Assembly: GCF_019711615.1 (NCBI RefSeq) | Contig: NZ_JAIGNS010000001.1 | Coordinates: 744,001-808,000 of the forward strand | Direction: 5' to 3' | Source of the DNA: Qipengyuania intermedia | GTDB taxonomy: Bacteria; Pseudomonadota; Alphaproteobacteria; Sphingomonadales; Sphingomonadaceae | DNA: 64,000 nt | Shown: piece by piece, positions 19,664 to 29,528 of the stretch | Layout of the letters: each line of letters starts with the position of its first letter | Numbering within the stretch: the stretch's first letter is position 1 | The notes under the pieces: model-generated | What the model was told of the DNA's origin: nothing | The model's database searches: none | What the model saw: only the letters and a program-made list of their open reading frames with translations | Made by a program: the position numbers and the translations under genes

Positions 19664-20230
19664 ATGGGTATCATCGGAAGCGAAATCAAACCGTTCAACG
19701 CCACCGCCTTCCAGGCCGGCAAGGACTTTTTCGAAGTCACCGACGAAGACGTGAAGGGCAAGTGGTCCGTCTTCTTTTTCTATCCGGCCGACTTCACCTT
19801 CGTCTGCCCGACCGAACTGGAAGACCTCGGCGAGCAGTACGCCATGCTCCAGAAGATGGACGTCGAAGTCTATGCCGTGTCGACCGACACGCACTTCAGC
19901 CACAAGGCATGGCACGACACCTCGGACAAGATCGGCAAGCTGCAGTTCCCGTTCCTGGGCGACCAGAACCACGTCCTTGCGCGCAACTTCGACGTGCTGC
20001 GTGAAGGCGTCGGCCTCGCCGATCGTGCGACCTTCGTGGTCGATCCCGACGGCGTGATTCAGATCATGGAACAGACCTGCGAAGGCGTAGGCCGCAATGC
20101 CAACGAACTGGCCCGCAAGATCAAGGCTGCCCAGTACGTTCGTGCGAACCCCGGCCAGGTCTGCCCGGCCGCCTGGGAAGAAGGCAGCGAAACGCTGGCT
20201 CCCTCGCTCGACCTCGTCGGCAAGATCTAA
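19664..20230 (+). CDS. ahpC: Alkyl hydroperoxide reductase subunit C (peroxiredoxin)
   Basis: AhpC is a typical 2-Cys peroxiredoxin that reduces H2O2 and organic peroxides in the cytosol and is recycled by AhpF. The 188-residue protein has the peroxidatic Cys48 in [13 protein letters not shown] and the resolving Cys167 in [11 protein letters not shown] 19664 follows CGGAGAAAA, an excellent ribosome site; the open upstream extension is noncoding. It is followed by a strong hairpin with T-run and then ahpF, and katG lies beyond, forming a peroxide-defence block likely under OxyR. Confidence 0.97.
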   Translation: MGIIGSEIKPFNATAFQAGKDFFEVTDEDVKGKWSVFFFYPADFTFVCPTELEDLGEQYAMLQKMDVEVYAVSTDTHFSHKAWHDTSDKIGKLQFPFLGDQNHVLARNFDVLREGVGLADRATFVVDPDGVIQIMEQTCEGVGRNANELARKIKAAQYVRANPGQVCPAAWEEGSETLAPSLDLVGKI

Positions 20231-20301
20231 GCATCAAGTACAGGCGGTGCGCCTTTCCCCGGCGCGCCGCCCAAGAGCCCGAGCGAGCCTCGGGTCGCTG
20301 G

Positions 20302-20344
20302 AAGGTCCGGGGCATTTGCCTCCCCCCCCCGCCCCGGACCTTTT
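20302..20344 (+). terminator. Strong hairpin with C9 loop between ahpC and ahpF
   Basis: The arms AAGGTCCGGGGC (20302-20313) and GCCCCGGACCTT (20331-20342) are perfectly complementary over 12 bp, and a T-run completes the right side. The 17-base loop contains nine consecutive C residues (20322-20330). It fits an intrinsic terminator or attenuator that would lower ahpF expression relative to ahpC. Confidence 0.75.
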
Positions 20345-20374
20345 CCATCCCCCAATCCCATCCGGAGACCGCGC

Positions 20375-21964
20375 ATGCTCGACACCGCAATGAAGCAACA
20401 GCTTTCGACCTATCTCGCCAATTTGCGCGAGCCGATCGAACTCGTCGCCTCGCTGGCTGACGACGCGAAGAGCACGCAGACCCGCGAACTGCTGGAAGAG
20501 ATTGCCGCGCTGCACGATCTGGTCACCGCCAGTTTCGACGGCACCGACGATCGCAAGCCCAGCTTCATCATCCGCCGCGCCAGAGATGCGGAAAAGTGGG
20601 TGCGTTTCGCAGGCCTTCCGATGGGGCATGAATTCACCTCGCTCGTCCTCGCCCTGCTGTGGGCCGGCGGGCATCCGCCCAAGGTCGATGCCGACCTGAT
20701 CGAACAGGTTCGCGGCATCGAGGGCGATTTCCATTTCGAGATGTATTTCTCGCTGAGCTGCCACAACTGCCCCGACGTGGTGCAGGCGCTGACGCTGATG
20801 GCGCTCGAGAACCCGCGCATTACCGCGACGCTGATCGAGGGCGGAACTTACCAGGACGAAGTCGACGCGCGCGACATCATGGCCGTCCCCGCGACCTTCC
20901 TGAATGGCGAGCCCTTTTACAACGGCAAGATGGAACTGGCCGAAATCCTTGCCAGGATCGACACCGGCGCCGATGCCAAGGCCGCAGAGAAGCTCAATGC
21001 CAAGGACCCGTTCGAAGTCCTCGTCGTCGGCGGCGGACCGGCTGGCGCGGCGACTGCCATCTACACCGCCCGCAAAGGTTTCCGTACCGGCATCGCGGCC
21101 GAACGCTTTGGCGGGCAGCTGCACGACACGCTGGGCATCGAGAACCTGCCGGGCACGGCTTATACGGAAGGCCCGAAGCTTGCCGGAGAGCTTGAGCGTC
21201 ATGTCGGTGAATACGACATCGACCTCATGAACCTTGCCAAGGCGGTGAAGCTCGTCCCTGCCAAGCAGGAGGGCGGTCTCCACACGGTCGAACTGGGCAA
21301 TGGAGCCAGCCTCAAGGCGCGCAGCCTGATCCTGGCGACGGGTGCGCGCTGGCGTAATCTCGGCGTTCCGGGCGAGGCGGAATATCGCAACAAGGGCGTG
21401 GCCTACTGCCCGCACTGCGACGGCCCCCTGTTCAAGGGCAAGCGCATCGCCGTGATCGGCGGCGGCAATTCGGGCGTCGAGGCGGCAATCGATCTTGCCA
21501 AGATCGTCGGCCATGTCACGCTGATCGAATATGACGAGAAATTGCGCGCCGACGAAGTGTTGCAGGCCAAGCTTCGCAGCATGGACAATGTCGAAATCGT
21601 TACCAGCGGCCAGACGACCGAGATTACCGGCAAGGACGGCAAGGTTGACGGCCTGGTGCTCAAGGACCGCAAGAGCGGTGACGAGCGCCGCATCGAACTG
21701 GAAGGCGTGTTCGTCCAGATCGGCCTCGTGCCGAATACGGAATGGCTCAAGGACAGCGGCCTTGCGCTGACCAGGTTCGGTGAAATCGAAACCGACGAGG
21801 AAGGGCGCACCAACCTGCCCGGCATCTTTGGCGCGGGCGACGTGACCGACGTGCCCTACAAGCAGATCGTGGTCGCAATGGGCGAAGGCTCGAAGGCAGG
21901 CCTATCGGCTTTCGATTACCTCATCCGGACCGAGGCAGTGGACGAGATCGCGCAAGCCGCCTGA
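20375..21964 (+). CDS. ahpF: Alkyl hydroperoxide reductase subunit F
   Basis: AhpF is the NADH-dependent flavoprotein disulfide reductase that recycles AhpC. The 529-residue product has the N-terminal tandem thioredoxin-fold domain with its redox motif SCHNCPDV (near residue 128). A FAD-binding motif ([19 protein letters not shown]), the catalytic CPHC (near residue 345, [12 protein letters not shown]), an NAD-binding motif ([14 protein letters not shown]) and the C-terminal GAGDVTD segment follow. All redox cysteines are present. ATG 20375 has GGAGA at good spacing. It is followed by a terminator at 21992-22023. Confidence 0.97.
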   Translation: MLDTAMKQQLSTYLANLREPIELVASLADDAKSTQTRELLEEIAALHDLVTASFDGTDDRKPSFIIRRARDAEKWVRFAGLPMGHEFTSLVLALLWAGGHPPKVDADLIEQVRGIEGDFHFEMYFSLSCHNCPDVVQALTLMALENPRITATLIEGGTYQDEVDARDIMAVPATFLNGEPFYNGKMELAEILARIDTGADAKAAEKLNAKDPFEVLVVGGGPAGAATAIYTARKGFRTGIAAERFGGQLHDTLGIENLPGTAYTEGPKLAGELERHVGEYDIDLMNLAKAVKLVPAKQEGGLHTVELGNGASLKARSLILATGARWRNLGVPGEAEYRNKGVAYCPHCDGPLFKGKRIAVIGGGNSGVEAAIDLAKIVGHVTLIEYDEKLRADEVLQAKLRSMDNVEIVTSGQTTEITGKDGKVDGLVLKDRKSGDERRIELEGVFVQIGLVPNTEWLKDSGLALTRFGEIETDEEGRTNLPGIFGAGDVTDVPYKQIVVAMGEGSKAGLSAFDYLIRTEAVDEIAQAA

Positions 21965-21991
21965 TTTTTGCTCTCGATCAAAACGACAAAG

Positions 21992-22023
21992 CGCCGCCAT
22001 TCCAACCGGATGGCGGCGTTTTT
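21992..22023 (+). terminator. Intrinsic terminator after ahpF
   Basis: CGCCGCCAT (21992-22000) pairs with ATGGCGGCG (22010-22018) across a 9-base loop, followed directly by five T residues. The position 28 bases after the ahpF stop fits a Rho-independent terminator. Confidence 0.88.
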
Positions 22024-22081
22024 CGTATGCGCGCCACGCTTCGTCGCTCAATCGCTTGCGGCAATCAATTTGAACCGTTTA

Positions 22082-22096
22082 ATCGATTGGACGAAT
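22082..22096 (+). promoter_or_regulatory. Candidate OxyR-like operator upstream of katG
   Basis: ATCGATTGGACGAAT lies 71 bases before the katG start and shares the first seven bases, the central C and the final AT with the 15-mer upstream of ahpC. It matches the OxyR half-site at most fixed positions. Shared regulation of katG and ahpC is expected biologically, but the site is only a candidate. Confidence 0.3.
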
Positions 22097-22166
22097 AACC
22101 GGACGAGGTTCATCGTCATCCGGTTCTCGGACGGGAGACCGAGTCTTTTTACAGGAGAGAGTATTC

Positions 22167-24383
22167 ATGGACGCCAAAACCGGAGATATCAGCGGTTGTC
22201 CCTTCCACGGCGATGCCGGAACAAGGGCTTTGTTCGGCCGCCGCAACCGTGACTGGTGGCCCGATCAGCTCGATCTGGAAATCCTTACCGAAGGTGGCCG
22301 TGCGGCCGACCCGATGGGCGAGGACTTCGATTATTGCGAAGCCTTCAACGCGCTCGATTACAACGCGCTCAAGCAGGACCTTACCGACCTGATGACCGAC
22401 AGCCAGGACTGGTGGCCGGCGGACTATGGTCATTATGGCCCCTTCTTCATCCGCATGGCATGGCACGCAGCCGGCACCTATCGCACGGGCGATGGTCGCG
22501 GCGGCGGCGGCAGCGGCCAGCAGCGTTTCGCCCCGCTCAACAGCTGGCCCGATAACGGCAACCTCGACAAGGCGCGCCGCCTCCTGTGGCCGATCAAGCA
22601 GAAATACGGCAAGCACATCAGCTGGGCCGACCTTTTCATCCTTACCGGTAACGTCGCCATCGAAAGCATGGGCGGTCCCGTGTTCGGCTTCGGCGGCGGC
22701 CGCAAGGACGTGTTCGATCCGGAAACCGTCTACTGGGGCACGGAAGAAAAGTGGGTCGATACGGGCGCCGAAACCCGCATCCAGCCGGATGAGGGCATGG
22801 CGCTCGAAAATCCGCTCGCCGCGATCCAGATGGGCCTCATCTACGTCAATCCCGAAGGTCCGGGCGGCAATCCGCACGATGCCGAGGGCATGGCCCGCGA
22901 CATGCGTGAAACCTTCGCCCGCATGGCCATGAACGACGAGGAAACCGTCGCCCTTACCGCCGGCGGTCACGCCTTCGGCAAGGCCCACGGCGCGAAGCCT
23001 GCGGACACTTTCGGCAGCGCTCCGGAAGGCGAAACCCTGCACCGCATGGGCTTCGGCTGGCTGACCGACCCCGATGAAATCGGCAAGGGTCACATCACGA
23101 CGTCGGGCATCGAAGGCGCGTGGACGCCGAATCCGACCCAGTGGGGCGGCGACTATTTCCGCCTGCTGTTCAAATACGACTACGAGCTCGTCCAGAGCCC
23201 GGCAGGCGCGAACCAGTGGCAGCCGATCAATCCCGATCCGGAAGACATGGCACCCGACGCCAGGGACCCGAACAAGAAGGTCCCGACCATGATGACCACC
23301 GCCGACATGGCGCTGAAACGCGACCCGGAATATCGCAAGATCTCCGAACGCTTCCGCGACGACCAAGCGGCCCTCGACGATGCTTTCGCCCGCGCATGGT
23401 TCAAGTTGTGCCACCGCGACATGGGGCCCAAAGTCCGCTACCTCGGCCCCGAAGTGCCGAGCGAAGACCTGATCTGGCAGGACCCCGTGCCCGCCGGAAC
23501 GCAGGTGTCCGACAGCGACGTTTCGTCCTTCAAGTCGAAGGTGCTGGACAGCGGCCTTTCCGTTTCGGAACTGGTGAAGGCAGCGTGGGCCTCGGCCTCG
23601 ACCTACCGCAACTCCGACCATCGCGGCGGCGCCAACGGTGCGCACATCCGCTTCGATGAAATCAAGAACTGGGCGGTCAACGATCCCGAAGAACTGGGCA
23701 AGGTCCTTGCCAAGCTCGACGAGATCCGCGGCTCGATCTCGATGGCCGACGCCATCGTCATCGCCGGTTCGGCTGCGGTCGAAAAGGCTGCGAAGGATGC
23801 GGGCTTCGATATCTCCGTTCCGGTCACCACCGGCCGCGGCGATGCGAAGCGCGAAGACTTCGATGCCGAGAGCTGGGAACCGCTGGAGCCGTTCGCCGAC
23901 GGTTTCCGCAACTACCTCAAGACCAAGGCTTCGGTGAAGACCGAGGACATGCTGGTCGACCGTGCCCACCTCCTGGGCCTGTCGATCCCCGAAATGACCG
24001 CGCTGGTCGGCGGGCTTCGCGTGCTGGGTGCTGTAAGCAAGCACGCCAAGCACGGGAACAGCATCGGCGTCCTTACCGAAACCCCCGGCAAGCTCGACAA
24101 CAGCTGGTTCGTGAACCTGCTGGGCATGGGCGTGATCTGGGAAGAGGTCGACGACAGTGGCGACGAGGAATTCGTCGGCACCTGCCGCAAGACCGGCAAG
24201 GAACTGTGGCGCGCAACGCGTACCGACCTTGTCTTCGGCTCCAACTCGCGCCTGCGCGCGGTAGCGGAAGTCTATGCCGAGAACGGCAATGAGGAGAAGT
24301 TCGTGAACGACTTCGTCAAGGCCTGGACCAAGGTCATGGATGCAGACCGTTTCGACCTCACCTACGCCAAGTACCACAAGTAA
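22167..24383 (+). CDS. katG: Catalase-peroxidase
   Basis: KatG is a bifunctional heme catalase and broad-specificity peroxidase acting on H2O2. The 738-residue protein has the distal triad Arg96-Trp99-His100 ([14 protein letters not shown]), the Tyr of the Met-Tyr-Trp adduct in GLIYVNPEG, and the proximal His in [12 protein letters not shown]. The second, non-heme-binding peroxidase repeat makes up the C-terminal half, as in all KatG. CAGGAGAG upstream of ATG 22167 is a strong ribosome site. It stands as its own unit between two terminators and completes the peroxide block with ahpC and ahpF. Confidence 0.98.
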   Translation: MDAKTGDISGCPFHGDAGTRALFGRRNRDWWPDQLDLEILTEGGRAADPMGEDFDYCEAFNALDYNALKQDLTDLMTDSQDWWPADYGHYGPFFIRMAWHAAGTYRTGDGRGGGGSGQQRFAPLNSWPDNGNLDKARRLLWPIKQKYGKHISWADLFILTGNVAIESMGGPVFGFGGGRKDVFDPETVYWGTEEKWVDTGAETRIQPDEGMALENPLAAIQMGLIYVNPEGPGGNPHDAEGMARDMRETFARMAMNDEETVALTAGGHAFGKAHGAKPADTFGSAPEGETLHRMGFGWLTDPDEIGKGHITTSGIEGAWTPNPTQWGGDYFRLLFKYDYELVQSPAGANQWQPINPDPEDMAPDARDPNKKVPTMMTTADMALKRDPEYRKISERFRDDQAALDDAFARAWFKLCHRDMGPKVRYLGPEVPSEDLIWQDPVPAGTQVSDSDVSSFKSKVLDSGLSVSELVKAAWASASTYRNSDHRGGANGAHIRFDEIKNWAVNDPEELGKVLAKLDEIRGSISMADAIVIAGSAAVEKAAKDAGFDISVPVTTGRGDAKREDFDAESWEPLEPFADGFRNYLKTKASVKTEDMLVDRAHLLGLSIPEMTALVGGLRVLGAVSKHAKHGNSIGVLTETPGKLDNSWFVNLLGMGVIWEEVDDSGDEEFVGTCRKTGKELWRATRTDLVFGSNSRLRAVAEVYAENGNEEKFVNDFVKAWTKVMDADRFDLTYAKYHK

Positions 24384-24415
24384 AAAACAGAACTGAGCCC
24401 CTGGGCCGCAGAAGG

Positions 24416-24445
24416 AGCCCCCGGCAGAAATGCCGGGGGCTTTTT
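24416..24445 (+). terminator. Intrinsic terminator after katG
   Basis: AGCCCCCGGCA (24416-24426) and TGCCGGGGGCT (24431-24441) form a perfect 11-bp stem with a GAAA tetraloop, followed by T residues. It is one of the clearest terminators in the window. Confidence 0.93.
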
Positions 24446-24485
24446 CTTCTCTTTACTCGGCTCGCACGAAGGCTAGGCAATTCCG

Positions 24486-24710
24486 ATGAACACCCAATTC
24501 ACGAAGCGCGCGCGCTTGTTCGCTGGTCTTATCTCGGTCGCCGCGTTGGCTTACGGAGAGGCGAGCGGGTTCTACGCCTACTTCTTCCTCGACGTCGCGC
24601 AATTCGGCTACGGGCCGGTCCTCGCCAACATACTCGGGCTTGCCGTGGTCTTCATGATTTTCGGCCTGATCCTGCTCGGACTGCGACGCTTGCTCAGCGC
24701 TCGCGCCTGA
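24486..24710 (+). CDS. Small two-helix membrane protein, unrecognised
   Basis: A 74-residue protein with two hydrophobic stretches (LFAGLISVAALAYGEASGFY and NILGLAVVFMIFGLILLGL) joined by a short loop and ending in a basic RRLL tail. I recognise no family. It follows the katG terminator and its end overlaps the end of the convergent Smr gene by 17 bases. Hydrophobic pattern and codon use support coding; function is unknown. Confidence 0.62.
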   Translation: MNTQFTKRARLFAGLISVAALAYGEASGFYAYFFLDVAQFGYGPVLANILGLAVVFMIFGLILLGLRRLLSARA

Positions 24711-25242
24711 GGACGATGTAGAGCGCGCCGTCGCCGCCATGGCGCTGATGCGCGCGGCGTACGGCCGCAATGGCCGAATGGTGGCTGGAGGCTGCCAGCC
24801 AGTCCAGCACCTTGGCCCGGATGGCCCCGCGCCTGTGCCCGCGATCCGCCGGATCAACCGGGCGCGGCTTGCCGGTGATCAGCAGGATCGTGCGCGCGCC
24901 CATGGAACGGGCCTGCGCCACACCGCTGATCAGGCGGTTGTAGGCCGCGTCGAGCCCGTGGTCGTGAAGGTCCAGCGTGAAGTCCGGCTGGATCGCGCCC
25001 GATTTGAGCCTGCGGTCCCAATGGGAATCGAGAGAATTGGCGGATTTGGTGGGAGCGGCAACGGGCCGGGGTGCTGACGAGGGCGCGGGCTTTCGGGGCG
25101 ATGGTTTGGGGACTGTCACCTTCGGTGCCATCGGGACAGCAACCTTCCGGACCGGAGCGCGCGGGTGAAGCGGTTCGACCGTCGCGGCGACCTTTTCCCA
25201 GGCTTCCGCTTCTTGCGCGCTGAGGCCGCGCGGCGCGCTCAT
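24694..25242 (-). CDS. Smr/MutS2 C-terminal-domain protein
   Basis: A 182-residue protein with a Pro/Ala/Lys-rich linker (about residues 30-70) and a C-terminal Smr domain. Its key motifs are LDLHDHGLDAAYNRL, the RTILLITGK strand and the end HGGDGALYIVLRRER. Stand-alone Smr domains are DNA- or RNA-nicking nucleases in characterised cases; the substrate here is unknown. ATG 25242 overlaps the mltA stop by 4 nt (ATGA), so it is co-translated with mltA, an arrangement I recall from other alphaproteobacteria beside a Tim44-like gene. Confidence 0.92.
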   Translation of the reverse strand: MSAPRGLSAQEAEAWEKVAATVEPLHPRAPVRKVAVPMAPKVTVPKPSPRKPAPSSAPRPVAAPTKSANSLDSHWDRRLKSGAIQPDFTLDLHDHGLDAAYNRLISGVAQARSMGARTILLITGKPRPVDPADRGHRRGAIRAKVLDWLAASSHHSAIAAVRRAHQRHGGDGALYIVLRRER

Positions 25243-26423
25243 CGCTTCAGGCGGGCGAGCGTGCCCTTGGGCAGGAAGATGTAAGCCGTTCCGCTGCTGC
25301 TCATGCCGCCGGCGATTTCGCGGGCCTGCGCGCCATTGCCCCAGAACGTGTCGAAGCGGTTGGCGCCCTTGATGGCCCCGCCGGTATCCTGCGCAACCCA
25401 GAGCCCGTCCGCCACATCGCTTTCCATGTCGAGCCAGACCGGTGCGCCATAGGGTACGAACTTGGGATCGACCGCGATGCTGTCGCGCCCGTAGACCGGC
25501 ACTTCGAGCGAGCCGAGCGGACCGTCGGTGTCCAGTTCACGGAAGAAGATCCAGCTCTTGTTGAGGTTCATGATCTCGTCCGCCCGGTCCGGATTGTCCC
25601 GCAGCCAGCCCATCAGTCCCTGCATCGAGGTCGGATACTGCGTCCCGTCGCCGATCAAGCCCTGCTCACGCATAGGCCTGCCGATGGCGACATATTCGCG
25701 GCCGTTTTGCCCCGCATAGCCGATGCGCATCACGCTGCCGTCGGGCTGGCGCAGCAGGCCGCTACCCTGGATCTGGAGAAAGAAGAACTCGATCGGGTCG
25801 GCGGCCCAGGCGATGGTCGGGACCTTGCCGTCCAGCGCGCCCTTCACGATTTCCGACCGCTCGTAATAGCGCACGAACTCGCCGTCTTCATTGTAGCGGC
25901 CAAGCGGCGGGCGGCCGGTGCGCTCGCTCTCGGCGATTTCGGCAGGCCAGCCGCGCTCGAGGTCGGACGGGAGGGCGTAGACCGGCACGTCGTAGCCGGG
26001 CGTCTTTGTCCGGCTGCCGAGGATTTCTGGCTCGAAATAGCCCGTGGCGAAGGCCTCGCCTTCGCCCACGATCGCGGTTTCGAACTGGCTGGTGAAGAAG
26101 AGCGCCGGATCGCTCGACCAATTGCTCGCCGCAAGGCACGGCCCCTGCCAGTCGAGCCGGGTGGTCAGGCCGCTCGTATCGTCGCGGAAAAGTATCTTGT
26201 CGCAAGAGCGCCTGAACGCTGCCAGCGCGCCTTCCGCATCCGCCTGCAGGAACGGGAAGCTCTCGATGGGCGGGCCGGGGCGAACACCTGCCGATGCGGC
26301 ATTGTCTGCAATTTCGGCGGGCGGCTGTTCGACAGCGCCCGTGTCCATCGGCGGACGCGCTTCGGGCACGACGGCGCAGGCGGTAAGCAGCGAAGCCGCC
26401 GCGAGTGTGAGCGCGCTTCGCAT
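25239..26423 (-). CDS. mltA: Membrane-bound lytic murein transglycosylase A
   Basis: MltA cleaves peptidoglycan glycan strands with formation of 1,6-anhydro-muramyl ends. The 394-residue protein has a lipoprotein signal (LAAASLLTACAVV). The MltA domain follows with GYFEPEILGSRTKTPGYDVP, QIQGSGLLRQPDGS, and the C-terminal 3D domain with the catalytic Asp region (VAQDTGGAIKGANRFD, then WGNGAQA). It is probably anchored in the outer membrane facing the periplasm. It sits between the Tim44-like gene and smr in one minus-strand unit. Confidence 0.94.
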   Translation of the reverse strand: MRSALTLAAASLLTACAVVPEARPPMDTGAVEQPPAEIADNAASAGVRPGPPIESFPFLQADAEGALAAFRRSCDKILFRDDTSGLTTRLDWQGPCLAASNWSSDPALFFTSQFETAIVGEGEAFATGYFEPEILGSRTKTPGYDVPVYALPSDLERGWPAEIAESERTGRPPLGRYNEDGEFVRYYERSEIVKGALDGKVPTIAWAADPIEFFFLQIQGSGLLRQPDGSVMRIGYAGQNGREYVAIGRPMREQGLIGDGTQYPTSMQGLMGWLRDNPDRADEIMNLNKSWIFFRELDTDGPLGSLEVPVYGRDSIAVDPKFVPYGAPVWLDMESDVADGLWVAQDTGGAIKGANRFDTFWGNGAQAREIAGGMSSSGTAYIFLPKGTLARLKR

Positions 26424-26449
26424 GGAGCCTACTCCTGTAAGGATGAAGA

Positions 26450-27121
26450 TTAGTCCTGGTCGGTTTCGTCGAGGACCCAGTTCGGGTCCATCGAGTCGAC
26501 CGAGCGGCTGAACGTCCAGATGTCGCGGCTTTCGACGGCATCGTCGAGCGAACCGGCGACAACGGTGCCGTCCTTGTCGCGCGTGACCGCGGCGATATCG
26601 GCCACGAAACGCACTGCGATACGCGCGGTGCGGCCATCCATTTCGGCAGAATGGACCGTGGCATCCTCGATCCGGATAAGGCGGTTGTCGAGCGTTTCGC
26701 CCGCAGCTTCGCGCGCATCGATCGCGCCTGCGAAGCTGGCGTAGACATCTTCGTCCGTAAGGTCGCGCAGCGTGTCCTTGTCGCCTGCCCAGAAAGCCTC
26801 GAGGATCATGGCATAAGCTGCCTTGGCACCTTCGAGGAAGGACAGCAGGTCGAACCGCGAATCGGCATTGGCGATGGAGCGGATCGCGCTTTCATTGGCA
26901 TTCGTCGCATTATCGACGCTGCGCAGGGTCACCGCAGGGCGCGCAGGCGCTGCCGCATCCGGCGTCGTGCCGGTGACGGCAGGCGGCGATTTCTGTTCGC
27001 GCGGGCCGTAGCTGCGACGGATCGGATCCTCCTCATGCTCGGACCGCTGGCCCAGCACCGAATAGAGGCGCAGGCCGAGAAATGCGGCAATGGCTGCTAG
27101 GATGACGATCTCGGTGATCAC
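26450..27121 (-). CDS. Tim44/TimA-like domain membrane protein
   Basis: A protein of about 223 residues with one N-terminal membrane helix (ITEIVILAAIAAFLGLRLYSVLG), a charged Pro-rich linker, and a C-terminal Tim44-like domain (FDLLSFLEGAKAAYAMILEAFWAGDKDTLRDLTDEDVY region, about residues 90-223). In mitochondria this fold couples the translocon to Hsp70; bacterial members are membrane-anchored and may bind envelope partners. I choose GTG 27121 because it puts the membrane helix at the N-terminus as in relatives; an ATG at 27169 would add 16 residues. It is divergent from secB, the export chaperone. Confidence 0.85.
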   Translation of the reverse strand: MITEIVILAAIAAFLGLRLYSVLGQRSEHEEDPIRRSYGPREQKSPPAVTGTTPDAAAPARPAVTLRSVDNATNANESAIRSIANADSRFDLLSFLEGAKAAYAMILEAFWAGDKDTLRDLTDEDVYASFAGAIDAREAAGETLDNRLIRIEDATVHSAEMDGRTARIAVRFVADIAAVTRDKDGTVVAGSLDDAVESRDIWTFSRSVDSMDPNWVLDETDQD

Positions 27122-27390
27122 AGGCGGAATTCCGTTCGTTTCGATTCTGGCACTTAGCGAAAGAACCATGCCTTTCGGTACGGTCCCCTTAGTGCCCTAG
27201 ATAGGGATCAATTACAAACGCACAATGGGCGCTCCGGGGTCCGTTCGGCGTCCTTTTCCTTCGGCCAGCCGGGGCCACTCGCACATTGCCCCGAACCGTG
27301 GGGGGTGCTAGGCGCGCGCCCTGACCGGTCGGGGCCGCAATACGACCCGCCCCGCCCACTCATACGGAAATACGAAAGAAAGTTTGCCCG

Positions 27391-27921
27391 ATGGCCGATG
27401 AAAACGACGTTCTGACCGATCTCAATGCGGATCCCGCTGCTGGTGCCAACGGTGCCGACAATCGCCCTACGGTCGGCGTACTGAACCAGTATGTGAAGGA
27501 CCTGTCGGTCGAGAACCCGAACGCGCCGGCATCCTACCAGTGGCAGGACCAGCCGCGCGTCGACGTGCAGCTCAACATCGCCTCGAACAAGGTGACGGAC
27601 GAGATCAGCGAAGTCGAACTGAAGATCACGGTGCGCGCCGACACCGACCAGGGCGCGCAGTACATCGTCGAGCTCGCCTATTGCGGCCTTGTCGGCATTC
27701 GCAACGTACCCGAAGAGCATGCCCACGCATTCCTCTTCGCAGAAGCGCCGCGCCTGCTGTTCCCCTTCGCCCGCGCCATCATCTCCGATGCCGTGCGTGA
27801 TCTCGGCTATGCGCCGATGATGCTGGAGCCGATGGATTTCGCCGGGCTTTACCAGCAGCAGCTGCAGGCACGCGCTGCCCAGCAGGGCGAAGGCGCCCCG
27901 GCTCCCACCGGGAACGCCTGA
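27391..27921 (+). CDS. secB: Protein-export chaperone SecB
   Basis: SecB keeps preproteins unfolded and hands them to SecA. The 176-residue protein shows the conserved core: LNQYVKDLSVENPNAP, EVELKITVRAD, YCGLVGIRNVPEE and FPFARAIISDAVRDLGY, with LEPMDFAGLY near the end. Acidic N-terminus and a Gln/Ala-rich C-terminal tail are typical of alphaproteobacterial SecB. It starts a plus-strand group followed 29 bases later by murJ. The divergent Tim44-like gene shares the roughly 220-270 base upstream region, in which I see no other gene. Confidence 0.96.
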   Translation: MADENDVLTDLNADPAAGANGADNRPTVGVLNQYVKDLSVENPNAPASYQWQDQPRVDVQLNIASNKVTDEISEVELKITVRADTDQGAQYIVELAYCGLVGIRNVPEEHAHAFLFAEAPRLLFPFARAIISDAVRDLGYAPMMLEPMDFAGLYQQQLQARAAQQGEGAPAPTGNA

Positions 27922-27950
27922 GGCTTCGGGACCGGGACGGAGGCTCCACG

Positions 27951-29522
27951 ATGAGCCTGCTGAAAAACGTCGGCACGATCGGCTCGCTCACCATGGTGAG
28001 CCGCATCGCCGGCATGGCCCGCGAAATGATCTTCAGCCGCGTGCTGGGGGCGAATGCGGTCACCGACGCCTGGCTCCAGGCCTTCATCATTCCCAACGTC
28101 TTCCGCCGGCTGTTTGCGGAAGGCGCGTTTTCCGCCGCCTTCGTGCCGATGTTCTCCAAACGGTTGAACGGCGAAGGCGGGCTGGAGGATGCGCGCAGTT
28201 TCTCGGCCGATGTGCTGAGCGTGTTCCTGCCGGTCCTCATCGCGCTGTGCATCGTTTTCGAACTGGCGATGCCGGGCGTCATCTGGATCCTGGCGGACAA
28301 GCCGGTCGATCCCGGCCAGTTCGACCTGTCGGTCGATTTCGCCCGGATCATGTTTCCCTACATCCTGCTGGTAAGCCTCGTGACACTGTTCACCGGCATG
28401 CTGAATTCCGTGTCGCGCTTTGCGCCGGGTGCCAGTTTCCCGATCATCCTCAACCTGGTGCTGATCGCCGCGCTGCTGACGGGGGAATATTTCGTCAACG
28501 CCACCGGTGCCAGCATCGAACAGGTCGCCTATGGCGTGGCCTGGGCGGTAACCCTTGGCGGCGTCATGCAGCTGGGCTGGCTCTATTACTGGACGAGGGT
28601 CGAAGGGTTCAGGCCGAAGCTGCTGTGGCCGCGAATCACTCCGGAAGTGAAGCGGCTGTCGATCATTGCCCTGCCGGCGGCCATCGGCGGCGGCGCCTAC
28701 CAGATCAACACGCTCGTCCAGCTCTACTTCCTGAACCAGCTCGAATCCGGTTCGGTCAGCTACATGAATTACGCGGACCGCCTCAACCAGCTGCCGCTCG
28801 GCATTATCGGCATCGCCCTGTCGACCGCGATCCTTCCCACGCTGTCCAAATTCGTCGGCAGCAAGAACAAGGAAGGTGCGGACCGCATCCAATCCGACGC
28901 GATCGAACTGTCGATGCTGCTCACGATTCCTGCCGCCGTGGCCCTGGCGATCTGCGCGACGCCTTTCGTCACGATGATTTTCCAGGGCGGGCGCTTCAGC
29001 GTCGAGGACGCGGCGATTGCGGGCGACGTCCTTGCCGTGCTCGTGCTGGGCCTGCCCGCCTATGTCATGGTCAAGGTGCTGGTGCCAAATTTCTATGCGC
29101 GCTCGGACACCAAGACGCCGGTCTATGCGGCGTTCATTTCACTGGCCGTGTTCGTCGCCTTCAACATCGCCTTCCTCCAGCGGTTCGGTGTCGAGGGCGT
29201 GGCGCTAGCGAGCGTGATCGGGGCCTGGATCAACGTCGCCTTTCTCTACGTGATCCTCCTCAAACGAGGCTATTACACGGTCCCTCTCGCCCTGGTCGGA
29301 CGCATTGCCCGCCAGCTCATCGCCGCAGCCGCAATGGGCGCTGCCTTGTGGTTCGCCCGCGATTTGCTTACCGGCTGGTACTCGGCCGGCTTTTTCGCCC
29401 GGCTTGCCGCGCTTCTCGGGCTCGTCCTGTGCTCGGGCATCGTCTATTTCGGCGTCGCCTTTGCGGTCGGCGCCATCGACCGGCAGCGCATCGCTGCCCT
29501 GACCAAGAAGAAAGCTCCGTAA
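27951..29522 (+). CDS. murJ: Lipid II flippase MurJ (MviN)
   Basis: MurJ flips the peptidoglycan precursor lipid II across the inner membrane. The 523-residue protein has about fourteen membrane helices. Family hallmarks are the N-terminal SRIAGMAREMIFSRVLGA, FRRLFAEGAFSAAFVPMF and LPLGIIGIALSTAILPTLS. It lies between secB and trpS, with only 6 bases before trpS, so the three genes are probably co-transcribed. Confidence 0.97.
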   Translation: MSLLKNVGTIGSLTMVSRIAGMAREMIFSRVLGANAVTDAWLQAFIIPNVFRRLFAEGAFSAAFVPMFSKRLNGEGGLEDARSFSADVLSVFLPVLIALCIVFELAMPGVIWILADKPVDPGQFDLSVDFARIMFPYILLVSLVTLFTGMLNSVSRFAPGASFPIILNLVLIAALLTGEYFVNATGASIEQVAYGVAWAVTLGGVMQLGWLYYWTRVEGFRPKLLWPRITPEVKRLSIIALPAAIGGGAYQINTLVQLYFLNQLESGSVSYMNYADRLNQLPLGIIGIALSTAILPTLSKFVGSKNKEGADRIQSDAIELSMLLTIPAAVALAICATPFVTMIFQGGRFSVEDAAIAGDVLAVLVLGLPAYVMVKVLVPNFYARSDTKTPVYAAFISLAVFVAFNIAFLQRFGVEGVALASVIGAWINVAFLYVILLKRGYYTVPLALVGRIARQLIAAAAMGAALWFARDLLTGWYSAGFFARLAALLGLVLCSGIVYFGVAFAVGAIDRQRIAALTKKKAP

Positions 29523-29528
29523 ATCATC

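Noticed and set aside
21965-22252. A 94-codon frame between ahpF and katG
   Set aside because: It reads through the ahpF terminator and the katG start region and has no ribosome site or similarity.
22149-24377. A 742-codon open frame antisense to katG
   Set aside because: Shadow of katG; composition is His/Asp/Val-rich nonsense typical of antisense frames.
24416-24445. Possible riboswitch or small RNA after katG
   Set aside because: The 11-bp stem with GAAA loop and T-run, placed just after the stop codon, is fully explained as an intrinsic terminator.
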